Below are positions 1-5,236 of a stretch of DNA of 5,454 bases, one piece after another. Every line of letters begins with the position of its first letter. Position 1 is the stretch's first letter. The stretch covers positions 1-5,454 of the forward strand of contig JAGMCJ010000161.1 in the NCBI GenBank assembly GCA_023129265.1, written 5' to 3'. Position numbers and translations under genes: made by a program. The stretch comes from Thermoplasmata archaeon (GTDB taxonomy: Archaea; Thermoplasmatota; Thermoplasmata; RBG-16-68-12; JAGMCJ01). Under the pieces are notes generated by a model that had not been told where the DNA came from, did no database searches, and saw nothing but the letters and a program-made list of their open reading frames with translations.

Positions 1-272
1 AGGGCGATGACCCACGCGTCATACGTCCTAGCAAGGACCTCCACCGTGCGCCTGGATTCCACGACCATTGTGACCGTCCCCTGTATGGACACGTCTTCGA
101 ACCCTCCTTCCGCCTGGCCGATGAGACTGACCAGCGACAGGGACACGGAATACTTCCACTCGTTGCCTACGGAGAGGACAGGGGCCTCGGCCTCCGCGGT
201 CACGCTTCCCGCCGTCCCAATGTACAGAATCAGGACCAGAAGAATCGACAGGCGGGACCTAAGTGGCACCAT
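1..272 (-). CDS. Exported protein, N-terminal fragment (runs off left edge)
   Basis: The minus strand is open from an ATG at 272 to the window edge: 90 complete codons and no stop, so the C-terminus is missing. The product starts MVPLRSRLSILLVLILYIGT, a classic Sec signal peptide with basic residues at 5 and 7 and a hydrophobic core at about 8-19. A plausible signal-peptidase site follows Val-Thr-Ala at 24-26. No lipobox cysteine is present. The mature start contains VGNEWKYSV (about 35-43) followed by alternating hydrophobic and polar residues, which suggests a beta-rich extracellular domain. Archaeal surface proteins often begin with a similar 'G-x-x-W-x-Y' stretch, but I cannot name a family. 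A TATA box at the expected distance supports this start and an independent transcription unit, although the gene follows aTrm56 in the same direction. The function is unknown; that it is a real secreted protein is fairly certain. Confidence 0.8.
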   Translation of the reverse strand, partial: MVPLRSRLSILLVLILYIGTAGSVTAEAEAPVLSVGNEWKYSVSLSLVSLIGQAEGGFEDVSIQGTVTMVVESRRTVEVLARTYDAWVIA

Positions 273-303
273 TTTCTCGACCCAGTGTTTGGATTGATGC
301 GGA

Positions 304-311
304 CATATAAG
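304..311 (-). promoter_or_regulatory. TATA box (box A) of the exported-protein gene
   Basis: The minus strand reads CTTATATG, close to the archaeal box A consensus. It lies about 36 bases before the ATG at 272, which predicts a transcript start near 280-284 and a very short leader. It falls in the 48-base gap just after the aTrm56 stop codon, so the downstream gene probably has its own promoter. There is no clear Shine-Dalgarno sequence; GGGTCG at about -10 is at best weak. Confidence 0.6.
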
Positions 312-320
312 TATGTTGTC

Positions 321-1334
321 TCACAGGTCGTCCAGGTCCATCCCGCACAGCTCGCTGAGCTCGTCGTGGAGACGCCTCATCCTCTTCGCGGCGGTCAGGA
401 GACCTCGCTCCTTCATCTGGTCGATGAGCACATCTATCTTGCCCTCTTCAGCGAGGTTGTCGGCGTGGGCCACCACCCTCTCTTCCAGCGTCTTGGGGAC
501 GTAGCTTCTGGCGGGGAGGCCGATCTCCTTTGCCTCGTCCTTCACAATTCCCGCCCCAACGTGCTTCTCCACGATTCCCGCCAGAACGCCTGGAAAATCC
601 TTCTCCCGGAGAATCTGCCCGCCCACGTGCCCATGGTCTACGTCGTGGGTCCTCCCGCGACCGATGTCGTGGAGCAGCCCGCCCAACTCGCACAGTCTTT
701 CGTCCGCGCCGCAAAGGGAGGCGATTTTCCTCGCCAGCCTGGAGACGCGCTTGCAGTGCTCGATCACCGCACGGTCGCACCCGGCCTCTCGGAGGGCCTT
801 GAGGCAGTCCTTTCGGGACGGGAGTCCCGCGGGCCTCTCGACGACATTCTTGCCCTTCTCGGATGGAACGATCCTCATCCTCCCCTCGAATTCCCGCTCG
901 AGCGGCTGGCCTTCGAGCAGCCTGTCGAGGAAGACAGCCAGCGCGGCGACCTCCGAATGGGGCTGGTTCCCTACGGAGACGTTGAAGTCCGCGACGTCAT
1001 AGACCTCGGGAGGGACCTTCTCCCCGCCGATCACAATCATCAGGTCCTTCTTCCCCATCTTCGGCAGCGCGTCCTTCAATCTCTCCCCGTACATGGTGAG
1101 GTGGACGATAGTGCCCTGCCACTCCTTGAGCGTCCTGCGCCAGTTGACGCCCGTGGAGATGTGGAAGTCCCCGCCGAACCTCTCCACAACATTCCTCACG
1201 CTCCTCTCCAGCACCGAGTCCTTCGTGGAAACGAGGACGCAGTCCGCGCCGAAGGCCCTCGCGACCAAGGCGACGTGGGTCGTGATTCTGCGGTCTCTGG
1301 GAATCCTGTGACCGAGCCGTAGGACGGAGATCAT
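321..1334 (-). CDS. trm56: tRNA (cytidine(56)-2'-O)-methyltransferase aTrm56 fused to an HD-domain phosphohydrolase
   Basis: aTrm56 is a SPOUT-class enzyme that uses S-adenosylmethionine to methylate the 2'-OH of C56 in the T-loop of archaeal tRNAs. With the ATG at 1334 the protein has 337 residues. Its N-terminus, VLRLGHRIPRDRRITTHVAL (5-24), is the family signature. The SPOUT cofactor-knot region is at about 103-138 and includes IGGEKVP and VGNQPHSEVAALAVFLDRL. Stand-alone aTrm56 has roughly 180-200 residues; here a second domain occupies about 175-337. It carries a complete-looking HD metal site: His193, His222-Asp223 (in LLHDIG), His234/His236, His258 and Asp292 (in AHADN). This part resembles the archaeal HDIG family usually seen as a separate protein; its substrate is unknown. 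A GTG at 1343 would add three residues, but the ATG overlapping the upstream TGA as ATGA fits homologues better. It is the last gene of a three-gene unit. Confidence 0.93.
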   Translation of the reverse strand: MISVLRLGHRIPRDRRITTHVALVARAFGADCVLVSTKDSVLERSVRNVVERFGGDFHISTGVNWRRTLKEWQGTIVHLTMYGERLKDALPKMGKKDLMIVIGGEKVPPEVYDVADFNVSVGNQPHSEVAALAVFLDRLLEGQPLEREFEGRMRIVPSEKGKNVVERPAGLPSRKDCLKALREAGCDRAVIEHCKRVSRLARKIASLCGADERLCELGGLLHDIGRGRTHDVDHGHVGGQILREKDFPGVLAGIVEKHVGAGIVKDEAKEIGLPARSYVPKTLEERVVAHADNLAEEGKIDVLIDQMKERGLLTAAKRMRRLHDELSELCGMDLDDL

Positions 1335-1840
1335 TCTTCCCACATCATAGAATAGAGGAACAGTGCGACGCTGGCGTTGGTCACGATCATGACCACGAAA
1401 ATGGGCATGGCCTTCAGCACGTCGCTTTGGTAGACCATCGCGGTTGAAATGATCAGGAGAACGAGGACGCCGAGGGATATGCCCGCGAGGAAGTGCGCGC
1501 CCCTTTCCGTCATGGACTTGGGCCTTATCCTGAGATCATCGAGCATATAGAAAAGGGCCACGAGGGCGGACACGATGACCGCCGTGATTGACAGAACGAT
1601 CAGCATCGAGTCCCATGTCTGGATGACGAAGAAGTAGAGGAATATGGCGAGCCCCACGAACCCGATCCCGGATATCATGGCGAGCTTGCTCCTGTCGAAC
1701 TCGTCCGCCAGTATGGGGATGTCATCGAACTCCCCCTCGATCTCTGCCGTGGAGGGAACGTTCTCAAAGGGGCTCTCTTCGTAAGACGACTCATCGTCGG
1801 TAGGACGATTCTCGAACGGATTCTCGGAATCGCCTTCCAT
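1331..1840 (-). CDS. Four-helix membrane protein with acidic N-terminal tail, function unknown
   Basis: I do not recognise a named family. The 169-residue product begins with about 50 hydrophilic, strongly acidic residues that contain a short imperfect duplication (ENPFENRP at 7-14 and ESPFENVP at 22-29). Four predicted membrane helices follow, at about 53-72, 78-100, 117-136 and 144-165. The loop at 101-116 is basic (DDLRIRPKSM), so by the positive-inside rule this loop and both termini would be cytoplasmic. The acidic tail would then face the cytosol. The start has a good Shine-Dalgarno sequence eight bases upstream that overlaps the stop of the HTH gene, and the TGA overlaps the aTrm56 ATG. 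The tight packing argues for co-translation with a regulator and a tRNA methylase, but does not by itself give a function. Confidence 0.85.
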   Translation of the reverse strand: MEGDSENPFENRPTDDESSYEESPFENVPSTAEIEGEFDDIPILADEFDRSKLAMISGIGFVGLAIFLYFFVIQTWDSMLIVLSITAVIVSALVALFYMLDDLRIRPKSMTERGAHFLAGISLGVLVLLIISTAMVYQSDVLKAMPIFVVMIVTNASVALFLYSMMWEE

Positions 1841-1848
1841 AACAGGTG

Positions 1849-1853
1849 CTCCT
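1849..1853 (-). promoter_or_regulatory. Shine-Dalgarno site overlapping the upstream stop codon
   Basis: The minus strand reads TAGGAG followed by eight bases and the ATG at 1840. The TAG is the stop codon of the HTH regulator gene (1854-1852), so ribosomes finishing the regulator sit on the ribosome binding site of the membrane protein gene. This predicts translational coupling and fixes the start of the 169-residue protein. Confidence 0.7.
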
Positions 1854-2349
1854 ATTTCAGCTTCCTAATCTGGTGACCCTTAAACTCCAGCTTGAAGGAT
1901 CGCTTTATGAGTCCCTTGAGCATCGTCTGCGAGACTCCCAGATCGTCGGCGATGTCCCCGGAGAACTTCCCCTCCTCGTCCACTTCCTTGAGTATCTTAT
2001 CCTCGATCTTGCGATACTCGTTCTCCGGCATCACGACTGCCGCCAGGATGTCGCACATCTCGTTCACGGGCGATGAAGCGTTTATGTGAAACGACGTGTA
2101 AAAGGCATGGTAGGACTTCTCGGGTTCTGGGTCGGACTCGCTAGTCTGCCACTTCGTCTCGACCAAGTTCATCTTCTCGAAGAACTTGAGAGCGTCGAGA
2201 CCCTCCTCTCCGAACTTCTCCTCGATCTCTCTCGCGGTCCGCCAGTTATCGGACACGTCCTTCAGGACCTCCCTCTTGACCTCTTTGTCGACCGCCATGA
2301 GGATTGGGACAAGCTCTGCTGGCTCGTTCACGAATTTGATACGATTCAT
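1852..2349 (-). CDS. ArsR-like winged-helix regulator with two HTH segments
   Basis: The 165-residue soluble protein is a probable DNA-binding transcription regulator of a conserved archaeal ArsR-type family (family recalled, not searched). The N-terminal part (about 10-66) has a winged-helix pattern: LVPILMAVDKEVKREVL, then WRTAREIEEKFG as the first HTH helices, and a helix and wing ending in NLVETKW. A middle segment with SYHAFYTSFHINA (79-91) may be a ligand-sensing or dimerisation part. A second HTH lies at about 128-152, with FSGDIADDLGVSQTMLKGLI matching the helix-turn-helix consensus. There is no cluster of metal-binding cysteines, so metal sensing of the classical ArsR kind is unlikely. 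It is the first gene of the unit with the membrane protein and aTrm56, 11 bases from the next gene. An AGGT six bases before the ATG is a weak ribosome binding site. The palindrome in its promoter suggests possible autoregulation. Confidence 0.85.
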   Translation of the reverse strand: MNRIKFVNEPAELVPILMAVDKEVKREVLKDVSDNWRTAREIEEKFGEEGLDALKFFEKMNLVETKWQTSESDPEPEKSYHAFYTSFHINASSPVNEMCDILAAVVMPENEYRKIEDKILKEVDEEGKFSGDIADDLGVSQTMLKGLIKRSFKLEFKGHQIRKLK

Positions 2350-2381
2350 TATTGGACCTATGGGTATATTGGTCTCAGGGA

Positions 2382-2396
2382 ATAAAAGCTTTTATA
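2382..2396 (-). promoter_or_regulatory. TATA box within a palindrome, promoter of the regulator-aTrm56 unit
   Basis: On the minus strand TATAAAAG occupies 2396-2389, about 40-47 bases before the ATG at 2349, predicting a transcript start near 2366-2370 and a leader of about 20 bases. It lies in the 14-bp perfect inverted repeat ATAAAAGCTTTTAT (2382-2395). The plus strand at the same place reads CTTTTATAT, also a fair box A, so transcription towards the right is possible. A palindrome over the TATA box is a natural operator position for the HTH protein encoded immediately downstream; this role is inferred. The rest of the gap between the two minus-strand genes (2350-2488) holds no gene I can support. 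Confidence 0.6.
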
Positions 2397-2488
2397 TCAT
2401 CTGCCGAGGAGATGACGTATGCCAGTACCGCATCCTGACCGTCTGGGTTCCCCTCATTCTCGGTCTGCAGGCCGGGTGGTCGCAAGAG

Positions 2489-2800
2489 TCAGAGTTCTTT
2501 GTCCACCTCTTCGATGCCCTTTCTGGCTATGTCCTCGTATATGTCTCGGTGCTTTCTGAACTTCCAGATTCTGGCATCGTCAAGCGCCATGATCCTGATG
2601 ATGTCCTCCACTTCCTTGTCCCACTTCGTTTCGGAATCCATGCGGGTCTCCATGTCCCTGACGCGACTGACAAGGAACGTGATGACCTCCGCCTGACGGT
2701 TGAGTATCTTCTTCACCTCGTCCATGTTGGAGTTCTCCGCTTCCTTGAGGTCGCGGATTTCATGGTCTATGCTCTCGAAAATGCGTTCAATCTCTCTCAT
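2489..2800 (-). CDS. Small charged helical protein, probable coiled coil, unknown function
   Basis: I do not recognise a family. The 103-residue product is rich in Glu, Asp, Lys and Arg and has no membrane segment or cysteine. Heptad-like hydrophobic spacing runs through about 1-55 (EIERIFESIDHEIRDLKEAE, then VKKILNRQAEVITFLVSRV), consistent with a coiled coil or helical bundle. A second helical part (about 60-100) contains EVEDIIRIMALDDARIWKF. Translation probably begins at the ATG at 2800: a TATA box ends about 31 bases upstream, giving a short leader, and GGTG lies five bases before the ATG. It is divergent from the OB-fold ssDNA-binding gene, whose upstream region it shares, so a common regulatory or functional link is possible but not shown. 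The ATG, promoter position and coherent composition make it a likely real gene. Confidence 0.7.
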   Translation of the reverse strand: MREIERIFESIDHEIRDLKEAENSNMDEVKKILNRQAEVITFLVSRVRDMETRMDSETKWDKEVEDIIRIMALDDARIWKFRKHRDIYEDIARKGIEEVDKEL

Positions 2801-2830
2801 GAGTGCACCGTGGAGGATAATGGATTTGGG

Positions 2831-2838
2831 ATATATAG
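2831..2838. promoter_or_regulatory. TATATA element shared by two divergent genes
   Basis: The sequence GATATATAG is the only AT-rich box in the 120-bp gap between two divergent genes. On the minus strand (CTATATAT) it sits about 31-38 bases before the ATG at 2800, the right place for a short leader. On the plus strand it predicts a start near 2858-2862 and a leader of about 60 bases before the ATG at 2921. Because the core is nearly symmetric, one TBP site may serve both directions. No second convincing TATA box is visible closer to the plus-strand gene. Confidence 0.5.
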
Positions 2839-2867
2839 AGTTAGTCCAACCGCCGCAGAGCGCCGCC

Positions 2868-2912
2868 CCGAGATAGGAAGATTCAAGTCTTGGTTCGCGA
2901 TTCCCGTCTCGG
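2868..2912 (+). other. Possible hairpin in the leader of the ssDNA-binding gene
   Basis: CCGAGA at 2868-2873 pairs perfectly with TCTCGG at 2907-2912. Inside it, either GGAA (2876-2879) with TTCC (2901-2904), or AAGA (2878-2881) with TCTT (2888-2891), can pair. The structure ends eight bases before the ATG at 2921, and no good Shine-Dalgarno sequence precedes that ATG. It could modulate translation, but a six-base stem in about 45 bases may well be chance. Confidence 0.25.
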
Positions 2913-2920
2913 TAGTTTCC

Positions 2921-3211
2921 ATGTTTGTCAAGGATCTCAAGGCCAACTCCTCGTTCGACACAATCGAGCTTTCAGTCGTCTCCAAGGGAGAGGCGCGGGA
3001 TTTCACCAGCAGGTACGGATCGAGCGGTAGGGTCTGCGATGTCAAGTGCGAGGACGGGATGGGAGCCAGCGTTTCCCTCACCCTCTGGAACGACGAGATC
3101 GACAAGGTGAGTGCGGGCGACAAAATCAGGATATCGAACGGATGGGTGAAGGACTGGCAGGGAGACCTGCAGGTCAGCACGGGAAGGAAGGGCAAGCTCG
3201 AGATCCTCTAG
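2921..3211 (+). CDS. Single OB-fold ssDNA-binding protein (SOSS-B / Sulfolobus SSB type)
   Basis: The 96-residue protein is a minimal OB fold that should bind single-stranded DNA in replication, repair or transcription. It aligns along its whole length with the recalled sequences of human hSSB1 (SOSS-B1) and Sulfolobus SSB: MFVKDLKA at the start, GEARDFTS (23-30), SVSLTLWNDEIDKVSAGDKI (50-69), ISNGWVKDWQG (71-81) and VSTGRKGKLEIL at the end. Trp56, Trp75 and Trp79 fall on the aromatic positions that stack on bases in Sulfolobus SSB. The flexible acidic C-terminal tail of bacterial and Sulfolobus SSB is absent. The frame is open far upstream to 2186, but that stretch is antisense to other genes and crosses the promoter; homology starts at the ATG at 2921. 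The start has no strong ribosome binding site (only GGTAG). The gene is divergent from the coiled-coil gene, and its stop overlaps that of the downstream minus-strand gene. Confidence 0.88.
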   Translation: MFVKDLKANSSFDTIELSVVSKGEARDFTSRYGSSGRVCDVKCEDGMGASVSLTLWNDEIDKVSAGDKIRISNGWVKDWQGDLQVSTGRKGKLEIL

Positions 3212-3801
3212 ATCCATGAGACGACGGTCATCGCAAAGAGCGGGACGACAAGCATCAGGAAGTCATCGTCCACGAATCTGATTCTCTTTTGCTCTGCGGC
3301 GATGCCCGACGCAGCCCCCGCTGCGGCGATGAGGACGATGCTCGGCGGGGCGAAACTGGAGACGACGCAAAGCGCGATGGCTGCAAGGACGAGATAGGAG
3401 GCGAAGGACAGCCACGGATACAGCCTGCTCTTCCTGCTCCTGAGGAAGCCGTTCAGCGGGTCGATCCACGCCATCCCTAGAACCGCAGGAACCACGAGCG
3501 CGAAATCGAAGAGGAGGAAGGCCACCGTGAACCCTATCCCCGCCCACAGGTACGCCGCCATGTTGTCCATCTCGTACTCCCTGGTTCCGAACACGCGGAT
3601 CTGATAGCCCAGCCTGAGAAGCTCGAAGACCAGGAAGAGGAGCAGGGCGCCCAGCAGAACGAGCTTCTTGTCGATCCCTATCCACGTGTCGTCGGGCACG
3701 GCATAGTAGAGAAGGAAAAGAGGAAGACAGATGTGGACGAGCCTTCTGACCGTAGACTCCTCGGCCCTAATCCGCGAACTCAGCTCTCTTCCACTTGTCA
3801 T
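3208..3801 (-). CDS. Polytopic membrane protein resembling CTP-dependent polyprenol/diacylglycerol kinases (Dgk1/SEC59-like)
   Basis: The 197-residue protein has about seven hydrophobic segments: 20-34, 46-63, 82-100, 101-116, 130-148, 153-168 and 180-196. The order of polar motifs resembles the superfamily of dolichol kinase (SEC59), yeast Dgk1 and plant phytol kinase, which use CTP to phosphorylate membrane alcohols. It has FELLRLGYQ at the end of the second helix, then FGTREYE (71-77), then MAWIDPLNGFLRSRKS (110-125) where typical members have GD...G...KS, and finally AAEQKRIRFVDDD (168-180) matching the usual 'E......DDN' end. The usual Gly-Asp is Ile-Asp here and Asn after DD is Asp, so it is a divergent member and activity is uncertain. 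It overlaps the permease gene by 35 bases and starts at an ATG preceded by AGGGG four bases upstream. Co-expression with an ABC exporter suggests membrane-lipid or lipid-linked substrate handling (inference). Confidence 0.6.
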   Translation of the reverse strand: MTSGRELSSRIRAEESTVRRLVHICLPLFLLYYAVPDDTWIGIDKKLVLLGALLLFLVFELLRLGYQIRVFGTREYEMDNMAAYLWAGIGFTVAFLLFDFALVVPAVLGMAWIDPLNGFLRSRKSRLYPWLSFASYLVLAAIALCVVSSFAPPSIVLIAAAGAASGIAAEQKRIRFVDDDFLMLVVPLFAMTVVSWI

Positions 3802-5236
3802 CTATCCCCTTGTAGAGGATTAGGGTTGCCAGTATTAATACTGAGCAGACGACGAGGATCCCTAGCGAGGCGAAGAAGAGGCTCCTGTCTATCGTGAAGG
3901 ACATGATGACGAGGCAGACATTTGGCAGCATGGACATCACGGTGAACTTCATGAGGATGTTGGCGTCGAAGAGGAATGTGTTCGTCCGCAGGCCAGTGAG
4001 ATACGCGGTCATCACGACCATGTATATGGAGACCACGAACATGACCGGTATCGCCAGCCACAGCAGGGACACGTCATCGTTCAGGAAGCTGATCGCCAAC
4101 AGGAATATCAGGCTTATCCAGGATGTGAGCATAAGAAACGCTATGATCTTCGTCTTGATGACCTTCGTCGGTGGGACGGGCAGCGTTTCGAAGTACTCCA
4201 TGATGTCCACGTTGTTGAGCCAGCTGTAGAGTATGACGCCGAAGAAGCCGACCATGGCGCCGTAGAAGACCGTGTTGAACCCGACGGGGACCGCGAGACC
4301 CGTCCTCACGAACCACGCCATGAAGCTCAGAAAGAGCAGTGGAGTGACGAAGCTGAAGAACATCTTGGTCACCGTCCCGCTCCTCCTCAGGTCGACGAGC
4401 TCCTTTGCCAGGAGGCCACGGTACTGCTTCGCGAAGGAGAGCTTCCCGAACATCCGCGGAAGGTCCCTCTTCTCGGTCTTGGGCCTCAGCGGGCTGAACC
4501 TCGTCGGTATCAGCGCGTACGCGGCAGCGACGAAGAGGGCGATGAGCGCGACGCCCCCCAACGCGGAGAGAACCAGCTCACTCGTCAAGGTGTAGGAGTA
4601 CGGTGGCAGCGAGTACTGCACGGCGAGTCCCGGGAGAAGGAAGGTGAGCGGGATGACGTCGAACCCGACCTGGGCCACGAAGAGCCCCATGATGAGGACC
4701 GTGACCCCGACGAAGGCGGCACGGCTCCTGATGTACACGACGGAAGCGAAGAAGCTGAGCGAGATCCCGATGAGAAATGAAACGAGGGCGGCGAGGAAGA
4801 GGAGGACGACCGACGTCCACCTGAACCCAGTGAACGGAACGGAGAGAAGCAGCCCGAGGATAGCGGGCAGCAGGAGCAGGAGCACGTAGAAGATCACGTC
4901 TCGGAGATACATCCCGAGGAACGTCTTCCTGAACGATATCGGAAGGGTCAGAGGGCTCGCGACCAGGTATTTCCTCCTGCCGTGCTGCCTCTCCACATAC
5001 TCCCTTCCCATGAATCCGAAGGCTCCCACGCTCAGCCCGTAGAGGAAGACCGACACGTGGAGCAGGAGCATTATCTCGTCGATGGAGGTGTCCGCGAGGA
5101 TCCTGTCGGAGGTCAGAGCAACGCCGAAGGCGAACATGAACACGATGAACGGAAAGGCGAGGAACATGCGCGGGTTCGTGTAGTACGTGTGCATCCTGAA
5201 CTCTTCCCGCAGGAAGAGCCTGGTGAACTCCATCAT
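3767..5236 (-). CDS. ABC-2-type exporter permease, duplicated 12-helix form
   Basis: This 489-residue protein is the membrane subunit of an ABC exporter and partners the ATPase encoded just upstream. Predicted helices lie at about 25-43, 56-76, 113-133, 141-165, 173-190, 222-243, 293-310, 322-341, 363-383, 388-412, 432-447 and 453-475, six per half. The halves look related. Each starts with a charged amphipathic segment (FLREEFRMH at 8-16; LLAKELVDLRR at 275-285). Each has after its second helix a cytosolic loop with SPLTLPISFRKTF (94-106) or TLPVPPTKVIKTK (351-363), the usual ATPase contact in this family. A basic linker (about 244-275) joins them. The start overlaps the ATPase stop as ATGA, with GAGG six bases upstream; a second ATG follows directly. 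The substrate cannot be read from the sequence; drugs, lipids, peptides or polymers are all possible. Confidence 0.85.
   Translation of the reverse strand: MMEFTRLFLREEFRMHTYYTNPRMFLAFPFIVFMFAFGVALTSDRILADTSIDEIMLLLHVSVFLYGLSVGAFGFMGREYVERQHGRRKYLVASPLTLPISFRKTFLGMYLRDVIFYVLLLLLPAILGLLLSVPFTGFRWTSVVLLFLAALVSFLIGISLSFFASVVYIRSRAAFVGVTVLIMGLFVAQVGFDVIPLTFLLPGLAVQYSLPPYSYTLTSELVLSALGGVALIALFVAAAYALIPTRFSPLRPKTEKRDLPRMFGKLSFAKQYRGLLAKELVDLRRSGTVTKMFFSFVTPLLFLSFMAWFVRTGLAVPVGFNTVFYGAMVGFFGVILYSWLNNVDIMEYFETLPVPPTKVIKTKIIAFLMLTSWISLIFLLAISFLNDDVSLLWLAIPVMFVVSIYMVVMTAYLTGLRTNTFLFDANILMKFTVMSMLPNVCLVIMSFTIDRSLFFASLGILVVCSVLILATLILYKGIDDKWKRAEFAD

Noticed and set aside
7..297. 96-residue plus-strand open frame at the left end
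   Set aside because: It is antisense to the signal-peptide gene, which has a TATA box and a convincing signal sequence.
285..1322. 345-residue plus-strand open frame
   Set aside because: It is the antisense shadow of aTrm56-HD, whose motifs are unmistakable on the minus strand. The plus-strand product has low-complexity, incoherent composition; such long shadows arise from codon bias in G+C-rich genes.
2370..2445. C/D-box sRNA-like ATGATA and CTGA elements near the regulator promoter
   Set aside because: The boxes deviate from RUGAUGA, spacing is poor and no clear C'/D' pair is present. They are explained by the promoter region.
2450..2478. Inverted repeat around CTGCAG (GGTCTGCAGGCC) as a terminator after the coiled-coil gene
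   Set aside because: The palindrome leaves no loop and no T tract follows directly, so hairpin termination is not supported. The nearest T-rich stretch is inside the next promoter.
2885..2912. T-loop-like GGTTCGCGATTCC, possible tRNA end
   Set aside because: It does not fit the TTCRANYC T-loop consensus, and no acceptor, D or anticodon arms can be drawn around it.
2186..2920. Long N-terminal extension of the ssDNA-binding protein
   Set aside because: The frame is open to 2186, but the extra stretch is antisense to two minus-strand genes and crosses the intergenic TATA box. Family similarity begins at the ATG at 2921.
2797..3195. 132-residue minus-strand frame opposite the SSB gene
   Set aside because: It is Ser/Leu/Pro-rich with no recognisable motif. 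The plus strand here encodes the OB fold with conserved residues.
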